Origin: Chryseobacterium arachidis
GTDB lineage: Bacteria > Bacteroidota > Bacteroidia > Flavobacteriales > Weeksellaceae
NCBI RefSeq assembly: GCF_900129245.1
Contig: NZ_FQUT01000005.1
Coordinates: 124,001 to 188,000, forward strand
Length of the DNA stretch: 64,000 nt
Direction of reading: 5' to 3'
Shown piece by piece: positions 46,462 to 52,493 of this stretch. Position 1 is the first letter of the stretch, and every line of letters starts with the position of its first letter. Below the pieces are notes generated by a model. It searched no databases. It had not been told where the DNA came from and worked only from the letters and a program-made list of their open reading frames with translations. The translations under genes and the position numbers were made by a program.

Positions 46462-47826
46462 ATGGATTTTTCTACTCAGAACTTTACGCAAACCGAATGG
46501 GAATCATGTTTGAAGGTATTAAATGCCTTAAAAGATGAGCCATTTCTTAATCCTGATAATCAGACTTTTTCGGGCTTAATTACAAAAATTCATAAGAACG
46601 CCAAAAAGCAGAACCGTCAGGAAAATTACTTTCAGATGAAGTCTCATGATTTAGAGGTGAATTCTGAATCTGTACTGATGAAAAAAGCGTTGGCAGGAGT
46701 CTCTGCTTTTTATGATGATGAAAAAAACGAAACCCAGCTTACAAAATTACAACTTCCTAAAAACTGCTACTGCTGTAACCAAAGCTATCAATATGCGCAT
46801 TCTTTTTACACAAGATTGTGCCCAAAATGTGCCGAGGAAAACTATGAAAAACGTTTTTTATCAACAGATTTGGCGGGAAGAAACACAATCTTAACCGGTG
46901 GACGAGTAAAGGTAGGTTTCGCGACAGCCTTGAAACTGTTGAGAAACGGTGCTAATTTGGTTTTGACGACCCGTTTTCCGGCGTTGGCATTGGAAACTTT
47001 ACAGCAGGAAGCAGATTATGATGAATGGAAAGACAGACTTTGGGTATACGGTTTGGATCTGAGAAATTTGAAGGCCATACAGGAATTTATAGATTTTTAT
47101 AAAACTAATTTTGAAACGCTTGATATTTTAATCAATAATGCAGCCCAGACGATTAAATATCCGGATCAATATTATTTACCCATCATCAGACGTGAAAACG
47201 AAATGCTGGTTGAATTTAAGAACAATCAGAAATTAATTCCGAACTCAACAGCAATTTCCTCCGAAATCGGAAAACTGGAATATGCGGAAAATGAAGAAGC
47301 AAATATTTCTTTAACACGTTTCGGGCAACCTGTAGATAATCGTGATAAAACGAGCTGGAATTCCACGTTGGAAGAAGTTTCGATGTATGAATTGGTTGAA
47401 GTGAATTTAATTAATCATATTGCGCCCTATTTCCTGATCAAAGAATTGAAGTCATTCATGAAAAACTCATCTTTTAAAGAAAAGTTTATCGTTAATGTAA
47501 CGTCTTCGGAAGGTATTTTCAGTTATAACAACAAAACGATTTTCCATCCGCATACGAATATGACGAAAGCTGCGCTGAATATGATGACGCTCACTTCTGC
47601 AAAAGAATTTGAAAAAGATCAAATCTACATGACTGCGGTTGACGTGGGGTGGATTTCCACGGGTGCGAAGGAAAGTCTGAGAAAGAAACAGTTTGAGCAG
47701 GGATATATTCCGCCACTGGATTCTGTGGATGGTGCTGCGAGAATTCTGCATCCGATTGTGGAGGGAATCAATGGAAATTATTACAGCGGAGTTTTATTGA
47801 AAAATTATAAAGTGAATAGCTGGTAA
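46462..47826 (+). CDS. Zinc-ribbon SDR-like protein with altered catalytic site
   Basis: A 454-residue protein. Residues 1-100 are helical with no known domain; 102-123 form a four-Cys zinc ribbon (Cys102, Cys105, Cys120, Cys123). From 143 a Rossmann domain follows: LTGGRVKVGFATALKLL where the second glycine of TGxxxGxG is Lys, LDILINNAAQT, and IVNVTSSEG with the SDR Ser. The YxxxK motif is changed to TNMTK (Thr365, Lys369), so the usual Tyr is lost. It may bind NAD(P) and RNA without being a normal dehydrogenase. The first tRNA-like gene starts 6 nt after its stop codon. Confidence 0.8.
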   Translation: MDFSTQNFTQTEWESCLKVLNALKDEPFLNPDNQTFSGLITKIHKNAKKQNRQENYFQMKSHDLEVNSESVLMKKALAGVSAFYDDEKNETQLTKLQLPKNCYCCNQSYQYAHSFYTRLCPKCAEENYEKRFLSTDLAGRNTILTGGRVKVGFATALKLLRNGANLVLTTRFPALALETLQQEADYDEWKDRLWVYGLDLRNLKAIQEFIDFYKTNFETLDILINNAAQTIKYPDQYYLPIIRRENEMLVEFKNNQKLIPNSTAISSEIGKLEYAENEEANISLTRFGQPVDNRDKTSWNSTLEEVSMYELVEVNLINHIAPYFLIKELKSFMKNSSFKEKFIVNVTSSEGIFSYNNKTIFHPHTNMTKAALNMMTLTSAKEFEKDQIYMTAVDVGWISTGAKESLRKKQFEQGYIPPLDSVDGAARILHPIVEGINGNYYSGVLLKNYKVNSW

Positions 47827-47832
47827 AATACA

Positions 47833-47907
47833 GAAAGCGTGAGTTCAGCAGGAAGAATACCGCCCTGTCACGGCGGAGGTCGTGGGTTCGAGTCCCACAC
47901 GCTTTCC
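47833..47907 (+). tRNA. tRNA-like gene A, anticodon GTC (Asp)
   Basis: Acceptor GAAAGCGT (47833-47840) pairs with ACGCTTTC (47899-47906), 8 bp, and the T stem GTGGG/CCCAC follows without a gap, so the acceptor/T stack has 13 bp. D arm GTTC/GAAT with GG in the loop. Anticodon stem CCGCC/GGCGG with loop CTGTCAC: anticodon GTC at 47867-47869. T loop TTCGAGT. No CCA is encoded; the base after the stem is C. If the first pair is not used, it can be read as a 7-bp acceptor with an extra 5' G paired to the discriminator base. Confidence 0.8.
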
Positions 47908-47912
47908 AAAAC

Positions 47913-47986
47913 GGAGATAATAGTTTAATCGGAAAAATTTATTCCCTGCACGGAATGGATGCGGGTTCAAATCCCGCTTATCTCCC
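47913..47986 (+). tRNA. tRNA-like gene B, 6-nt anticodon loop
   Basis: Acceptor GGAGATAA/TTATCTCC (8 bp), T stem GCGGG/CCCGC with loop TTCAAAT, D arm GTTT/AAAT with GG. The anticodon stem ATTCC/GGAAT closes a loop of only six bases, CTGCAC; read from the U it would be GCA (Cys). One extra base stands between D arm and anticodon stem. It begins 5 nt after gene A. Confidence 0.72.
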
Positions 47987-47991
47987 CAACA

Positions 47992-48063
47992 GAAACGGTA
48001 GCTCAATGGAAGAGCATTAGCCTGCCACGCTAAGGGTTGCGGGTTCGAATCCTGTCCGTTTCA
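47992..48063 (+). tRNA. tRNA-like gene C, anticodon GCC (Gly), canonical fold
   Basis: Acceptor GAAACGG/CCGTTTC (7 bp), D arm GCTC/GAGC with a 7-nt loop AATGGAA, anticodon arm TTAGC/GCTAA with loop CTGCCAC, variable loop GGGTT, T arm GCGGG/CCTGT with TTCGAAT. Discriminator A, no encoded CCA. It is the only member with the normal 7+5 bp geometry. Confidence 0.82.
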
Positions 48064-48066
48064 CAA

Positions 48067-48142
48067 GGAGTACATAGTTCTAAGTGGAAGAACACTGACC
48101 TCACTGATCAGAGGTTGCAGGTTCGACTCCTGCTGTACTCCC
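48067..48142 (+). tRNA. tRNA-like gene D, anticodon CAC (Val?)
   Basis: Acceptor GGAGTACA/TGTACTCC (8 bp), D arm GTTC/GAAC with a 9-nt loop TAAGTGGAA, T arm GCAGG/CCTGC with TTCGACT. Anticodon stem CTGAC/ATCAG has a mismatch (C-A) next to the loop CTCACTG, which would present CAC at 48102-48104. It starts 3 nt after gene C. Confidence 0.72.
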
Positions 48143-48147
48143 AAAAC

Positions 48148-48219
48148 GGAAGCAGTAATTTAAATGGAAAAATATCTCAAACCTCGAGAAATTGCGAGTT
48201 CAAATCTTGCCTGTTTCCC
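48148..48219 (+). tRNA. tRNA-like gene E, defective anticodon arm
   Basis: Acceptor GGAAGCAG/CTGTTTCC (8 bp with one G-T), D arm ATTT/AAAT with loop AAATGGAA, T arm GCGAG/CTTGC with TTCAAAT. The anticodon stem has only four pairs (TCTC/GAGA), and the loop AAACCTC lacks U33. It is unlikely to decode. The acceptor is followed by C and TTTTT. The sirtuin gene starts 17 nt later. Confidence 0.68.
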
Positions 48220-48236
48220 TTTTTAAAATTAAAACC

Positions 48237-49064
48237 ATGGAAGAATTACAATTAATACTAAAGACAATACTTAAAGAAAAACAAGGATACATTACTTTCC
48301 TTACCGGTGCCGGAATTTCTGCGGAAAGCGGACTTCCAACCTATCGTTCCATCGACGGAATCTGGATTAAAGGAACTAAATATCATAAACCTGAAGAATT
48401 CGGAACATACAAATACTTTAGCCAAAATCAGGAAGAAGTCTGGCAATACAATCTTTTTTGGAAGAAAATGATTGCGGAAGCTAAACCCAATTTGGGACAT
48501 TTTGCCATCACAGAAATTGAAAAACTTTTGGGAGACAGATTTAAATTAATCACTCAAAATGTAGATGGACTGCACCAAAGATCCGGAACACAAAAAGTGT
48601 ATGAAATTCACGGGAGCAAGCAAAAAGTACGCTGTTCAAAAGAATGCAGTGAGCCTTTTGATTTTCCTGAAAATATTAAGTATAAAGAATACATGGAAGA
48701 CTTAACTCCAGATGATATAGATGATCTGAAATGTAAGAAATGCGGAAACTGGCTTCGTCCTCATACGTTGTGGTTTGATGAAAGCTATAATGAAAAATAT
48801 TATCATTTTGATACTGCTTACCACATTGCTGATCATACGGATATTCTTTTTGTAATAGGAACTTCAGGATCTACAGCTTTGCCTGTAAATATTGTTGAAA
48901 CCGTAAAAATCCGAGCCAAATGGATTGTACTCATCAATCCTGAAAATGATACGTATTTCGATTATATTTTAAAAGGAAGTAAAACATTGCATTCCATTCA
49001 GGAAAGCAGCTCCGTAGCGCTTCCACAACTAAAAAATATGATGGAAGAAATGATAAACTCTTAA
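48237..49064 (+). CDS. Sirtuin (NAD-dependent protein deacylase, Sir2 family)
   Basis: The frame is open from 48192, but that part is tRNA-like gene E; the ATG at 48237 gives 275 residues. Sir2 features: FLTGAGISAESGLPTYRS (24-28 GAGIS), TQNVDGLH with Gln107, Asn108 and Asp110, the catalytic His125 in VYEIHGS, and four zinc Cys (133, 137, 166, 169). The TIDE of NAD use and the neighbouring SDR suggest NAD-linked chemistry in this operon. Targets may be proteins, or the domain could consume NAD in a defence response; the sequence does not decide. It stands between tRNA-like genes E and F. Confidence 0.92.
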   Translation: MEELQLILKTILKEKQGYITFLTGAGISAESGLPTYRSIDGIWIKGTKYHKPEEFGTYKYFSQNQEEVWQYNLFWKKMIAEAKPNLGHFAITEIEKLLGDRFKLITQNVDGLHQRSGTQKVYEIHGSKQKVRCSKECSEPFDFPENIKYKEYMEDLTPDDIDDLKCKKCGNWLRPHTLWFDESYNEKYYHFDTAYHIADHTDILFVIGTSGSTALPVNIVETVKIRAKWIVLINPENDTYFDYILKGSKTLHSIQESSSVALPQLKNMMEEMINS

Positions 49065-49073
49065 ATTTTCAGA

Positions 49074-49144
49074 CAAAGTAATAGTTTAATGGAAAAACAC
49101 ATTCTACTCCAATGGATTGCCGGTTCGATTCCTGCTTACTTTGT
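49074..49144 (+). tRNA. tRNA-like gene F, defective anticodon arm
   Basis: Acceptor CAAAGTAA/TTACTTTG (8 bp), D arm GTTT/AAAC with loop AATGGAA identical to gene C, T arm GCCGG/CCTGC (one mismatch) with TTCGATT. The anticodon stem CATT/AATG has four pairs; loop CTACTCC would present ACT. It begins 9 nt after the sirtuin stop and runs into a T-run (TTTTTTTT), which may end transcription. Confidence 0.68.
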
Positions 49145-49183
49145 TTTTTTTGATTAAAATTGAATAAAAGATTAATATTTTTT

Positions 49184-49213
49184 TCTCGCAGATTTTGCAG
49201 ATGATGCAGATCT
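49184..49213 (+). repeat. Half copy of palindromic repeat C
   Basis: TCTCGCAGATTTTGCAGATG continues to TGCAGAT, matching the left arm of copies at 4677 and 19420. The right arm is absent or decayed. Confidence 0.5.
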
Positions 49214-49310
49214 TTTTCTTAATACAATTCTGCTTCTTAACCTTTTAAACCGACATTGGAAACTGCAGCGTTAAGAAAATTAATAATAAAATAAATTAAT
49301 AAATAAAAAA

Positions 49311-50105
49311 ATGAACACATTTATCGATATTGGTATCAACCTGACCAATAAACAATTTTACAACGAACAGGAAGAAATCATCAACCGTGCCCTCGACAAT
49401 GGGGTAGAGCAAATGATCCTCACAGGAACGAGCATTCGTGGAAGTAAAGAATCAGCAGAAATTGCAGAAGATTATCCTGAGATTTTATTTTCCACGGCAG
49501 GAATTCATCCACATGATGCAAAATCATTTAATAATGAAAGTATTCATGAATTAAGAAAACTTTTAAAACAAGATCACGTTGTTTCTGTCGGAGAATGCGG
49601 GCTGGATTTTGACCGGGATTTTTCGCCAAGACCAATTCAGGAGAAATGTTATCGTATGCAGCTCGAATTATCCATTGACGTGAATAAACCGCTTTTCCTT
49701 CATGAAAGGTCGGCTTTCAAAAGATTTAATGAAATTACAGATGAATATCTTGCCAAACTTCCCAAAGCGGTCGTTCATTGTTTCACGGGAACATTAAATG
49801 AAGCAAAAATCTATTTAGACAAAGGGTTTTACTTAGGATTTACCGGAGCTATCAGCGATCAGAATAGGTTTAAACATTTGGAAGAAGTGATAAAATATAT
49901 TCCGCTCGATCGAATGATGATTGAAACCGACGCACCATTTATGCTTCCGAAAAATATGCCGAGAATACAGAATCGAAGAAATGAGCCTTCATTTTTACCT
50001 TACGTTGCTCAGACGATTGCTCAATTAAAGAAAATAGGTATTGCTGAAGTCGCCAACGAAACCACAGCAGTTGCCCGGGATTTTTTCAGGATAAATTTTA
50101 GATAA
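49311..50105 (+). CDS. tatD: TatD-family metal-dependent nuclease
   Basis: A 264-residue TIM-barrel hydrolase. It starts FIDIGINLTNKQFYNEQEEI as in E. coli TatD, and shows AGIHPHDA, VSVGECGLDFDRDFSP with the metal-bridging Glu, LFLHERSAF, AVVHCFTGT and MIETDAPFMLP, the TatD signatures. Such enzymes are 3'-5' exonucleases on single-stranded DNA and RNA ends and apurinic sites. Placed 165 bp after tRNA-like gene F on the same strand, it could trim the array transcripts; it could also be an independent house-keeping gene. Confidence 0.92.
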   Translation: MNTFIDIGINLTNKQFYNEQEEIINRALDNGVEQMILTGTSIRGSKESAEIAEDYPEILFSTAGIHPHDAKSFNNESIHELRKLLKQDHVVSVGECGLDFDRDFSPRPIQEKCYRMQLELSIDVNKPLFLHERSAFKRFNEITDEYLAKLPKAVVHCFTGTLNEAKIYLDKGFYLGFTGAISDQNRFKHLEEVIKYIPLDRMMIETDAPFMLPKNMPRIQNRRNEPSFLPYVAQTIAQLKKIGIAEVANETTAVARDFFRINFR

Positions 50106-50111
50106 AGTAAT

Positions 50112-50945
50112 TCAGCGCCTTTTAAATGCTAATCTGGCTCTGTTTTTTATTCGGTAAAATAACCTGGTCTGATAATTTAAAAGTTTAAATATTTCAGCAG
50201 AATCCGTGTAAAAATCGGGAACTTCTATATTGTCAATTGTTTTTAAATCACGTCTTTTCATTGTCTCATGAATGACTTTTGCAAAAGAATTTTTAGCGTT
50301 TTTCTTAGATTTAAACTGTGAAATCCCTTTGGCATGAAGCCTGTACAGATACAGGTCTTCATCAATAAATGAAGGATTCCCGTGATCCAGAATTTTCAGA
50401 TACAAATCCTGATCTACTGCACTGGTAAGTTCAGAATTAATCCCTTGAGTTTGGAGATAGATATCTTTCCTGAACGTAAAAAAATGGGCAAACTGAACAG
50501 GGCAGTTGAAAAAATATTTATCGTTATATATTTCTTTGGTTTTCGGAAATGTTTTATCAGGAATAAGATCTTCATTGCACATCATCATTCTCGAGTAAGT
50601 GGCAACAATCTCAGGAGCATAATCGTATTCCGCAACTGATTTCTCCAACGCCTCAGGATATAAAGCATCATCGGGATCCACATAGCCACACAGATCTCCT
50701 TCAGCAAATTCCATGCATTTCCTCTTTGTGAAGCCACAGCCTTTATTGGTCTCGTTTTCGTATAATTTAAAACGGGGATCATCGGTAATGATTTCTTTTA
50801 TGACTTCCACGGAATCATCGGTTGAGCGGTCATCTACAATAATCACTTCCCAGTTGCTATAGGTTTGCGATATAATAGATTCATAACATTCTTTGAAATA
50901 TTTTCCGTTATTGTAGTTAGCAATAAGGATCGAAAATTTTTTCAC
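50112..50945 (-). CDS. Family 2 glycosyltransferase
   Basis: A 277-residue GT-A-fold enzyme: FSILIANYNNGKYFKECYES at the start, WEVIIVDDRSTDDS for nucleotide binding, LCGYVDPDDALYPEAL as the DxD-type metal site, and the later acceptor region SAVDQDLYLKILD. It transfers an activated sugar to an unknown acceptor, perhaps in surface polysaccharide or protein glycosylation. It is convergent with tatD (6 bp between stops) and has no glycan genes around it. Confidence 0.9.
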   Translation of the reverse strand: MKKFSILIANYNNGKYFKECYESIISQTYSNWEVIIVDDRSTDDSVEVIKEIITDDPRFKLYENETNKGCGFTKRKCMEFAEGDLCGYVDPDDALYPEALEKSVAEYDYAPEIVATYSRMMMCNEDLIPDKTFPKTKEIYNDKYFFNCPVQFAHFFTFRKDIYLQTQGINSELTSAVDQDLYLKILDHGNPSFIDEDLYLYRLHAKGISQFKSKKNAKNSFAKVIHETMKRRDLKTIDNIEVPDFYTDSAEIFKLLNYQTRLFYRIKNRARLAFKRR

Positions 50946-51168
50946 TTTTTGTTGAATTGTTTTGTATTTGTAAAATTACTATTATTTAAAGAAAAATGGA
51001 GGGAAATTAAATGTTAAAATTATAAAAGACTGGATTTTAACGGTATTATTTTCCGTCAATACTAAATATTATTCAGATTTAACCTATTCCCATTTTGTTA
51101 AAGTTTAAATTAAATTACTAATTCCTAAATGCACGATAGGTTTAAATTATCCAAAGACTTTACAGAAA

Positions 51169-51201
51169 AAAGAGCTTTACAGTATATGTAAAACTCTTTT
51201 T
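51169..51201. terminator. Terminator after deoD
   Basis: AAGAGCTTTACA and TGTAAAACTCTT pair around GTATA with one mismatch, with A and T runs outside. It is 40 bp beyond the deoD stop on the minus strand. The remaining gap 50946-51240 shows no gene. Confidence 0.65.
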
Positions 51202-51240
51202 ATTAAATATTAATGACAGGTATTCTTGCCCGACAATTTT

Positions 51241-51954
51241 TTATTTAATACTTTTCCAAGCCGCTTCCAAAGCCAGCTCAATCATCGGTCTCAAAGCTGT
51301 TTCTCTTTGATCGGCTGATATATTTTCGTGTGTAGGAATAATATCTGAAACGGTAAGAATCGTTGCCGCATTTTTACCTAAATGTTGAGCATTGGCAAAC
51401 AGCCCGAAAGCTTCCATTTCTACTGCGGGACAGCTGTATTTCGTAGCAATTGCAGGAATAGCGGGATCTTTTCTGTAGAAAATATCGCTGCTGTGGATGT
51501 TAGTCGCTTTTGCGGTTAAAGACATTTCTTGAGCCGTTTCGTTGATAGTATTGAAGATATTTCCCTGGTGAGAAATAATTTCTTCATCAATTTCCCATGC
51601 GTATTTTGCATACGTACTTTCGCTGGCTGCATTTTCGACGTTAAGGATATCGAAAACTTTAAGATCTGTTGTATAAGCCCCGCAGGTTCCGATTCTGATA
51701 ATGGTGTCCACCTCATATTCCGTAAACAGTTCAAAAGAATAAATCCCGATGCTTGGGAAGCCCATACCGCTTGCGCCTACCGTAATTTCTTTTCCCTTAT
51801 AAATCCCTGTATAATAGAGGATTCCTCTGGTCTGGCTTACTAATCTTGCATTTTCCAGAAAGTTCTCAGCGATATATTTAGCACGCAACGGATCTCCGGG
51901 CTGCAGGACAACCTTGGCAATTTCTCCTTTTTTTGCACTGATGTGGATACTCAT
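51241..51954 (-). CDS. deoD: Purine nucleoside phosphorylase, DeoD type
   Basis: A 237-residue hexameric phosphorylase that splits purine nucleosides with phosphate. Seen: MSIHISAKKGEIAKVVLQPG, PLRAKYIAENFLENARLVSQ, TVGASGMGFPSIGIY, RIGTCGAY with the phosphate-binding Arg, and AVEMEAFGLFA, VLTVSDII near the C-terminus with the catalytic Asp. The length equals the bacterial standard. It is a single-gene unit with its own promoter-like element and terminator. Confidence 0.96.
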   Translation of the reverse strand: MSIHISAKKGEIAKVVLQPGDPLRAKYIAENFLENARLVSQTRGILYYTGIYKGKEITVGASGMGFPSIGIYSFELFTEYEVDTIIRIGTCGAYTTDLKVFDILNVENAASESTYAKYAWEIDEEIISHQGNIFNTINETAQEMSLTAKATNIHSSDIFYRKDPAIPAIATKYSCPAVEMEAFGLFANAQHLGKNAATILTVSDIIPTHENISADQRETALRPMIELALEAAWKSIK

Positions 51955-51974
51955 AATTTTTTTATTTGAAAGCG

Positions 51975-51982
51975 CAAAGATA
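51975..51982 (-). promoter_or_regulatory. Promoter -7 element for deoD
   Basis: On the minus strand TATCTTTG, a perfect TAnnTTTG, 20 bp before the start codon at 51954. The -33 TTTG is not clear. Confidence 0.5.
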
Positions 51983-52225
51983 ATGAATTATGAGGTTTAA
52001 TCCGGGCTGATAGAATCTGTACGAATTTAACTCTTTTATAACTGAGTTTTATCTTTTCGGTGTCTATTTTATTAATCAGGCTTTTTCGAAATTCTCTCCG
52101 GAATTTTATCATTTCTTTTAAAGATCACAGTAATGTGGAAGATATATTAAATACAAATACAGATATAAATCGACGAAGGACAATAATGGGTTTACTGTAA
52201 TTTTTTCTTTTGTTTAAATACTACT

Positions 52226-52315
52226 TTCTTCGGATCTTCTTCGGAAGACCTTCGGATGGGCTTCGGAAAAAAGATACTTTTTCCGAAGGAGTGCCGAAGA
52301 ACTCTCGAAGAAAAC
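52226..52315. repeat. 11-bp periodic CTTCGGA repeats arranged as a long hairpin
   Basis: CTTCGGA occurs at 52228, 52239, 52250 and 52261, exactly 11 bp apart; CCGAAG occurs at 52283 and 52294 and CTCGAAG-like CGAAG near 52306, again 11 bp apart. The two halves are complementary (TTTCTTCGG against CCGAAG to GAAGAAA), so the region can fold into a hairpin of about 33 bp per arm. TCTTCTTCGGAAGA inside the left arm is itself a small UUCG tetraloop hairpin. Confidence 0.75.
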
Positions 52316-52438
52316 CTGAATAATAAATAACACGTCACGTTTTGACGTTGTATCGTTTTATTTTTGTCTCAGAATGATTTAATGATAATATTCATATACT
52401 ATTAACTGATAAATCTTCCTAAAGTGAAGTATAAAGTC

Positions 52439-52446
52439 TATTTTTG
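52439..52446 (+). promoter_or_regulatory. Candidate promoter -7 element upstream of the T9SS/RHS operon
   Basis: TATTTTTG fits TAnnTTTG, 47 bp before the ATG at 52494. No clear -33 TTTG is visible at the expected distance, so it is only a candidate. Confidence 0.4.
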
Positions 52447-52493
52447 CAGCGATTTTAAAAAAAGTAATAACTAAGAAACAAATAAACACGGGA

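Larger units (their letters stand above)
51955..52493. other. Intergenic region with an 11-bp periodic hairpin
   Basis: About 540 bp without a gene. It contains the deoD promoter element, the 11-bp periodic CTTCGGA structure at 52226-52315 and a candidate promoter for the following gene. The rest is AT-rich and unremarkable. Confidence 0.6.

Noticed and set aside
48067..48142. tRNA-like gene D as tRNA-Sec because of its 13-bp acceptor/T domain and a TCA triplet in the loop
   Set aside because: With a 7-nt loop the anticodon is CAC; placing TCA at 34-36 breaks the stem, and the other members share the 13-bp domain with other anticodons.
47833..48219. tRNA genes as an integration site of a genomic island
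   Set aside because: No integrase, no direct repeat of a tRNA 3' end and no phage genes on either side.
48037..48255. 72-residue ORF across the tRNA-like genes
   Set aside because: It reads through three cloverleaf-forming sequences and the sirtuin start, and has no protein-like features.
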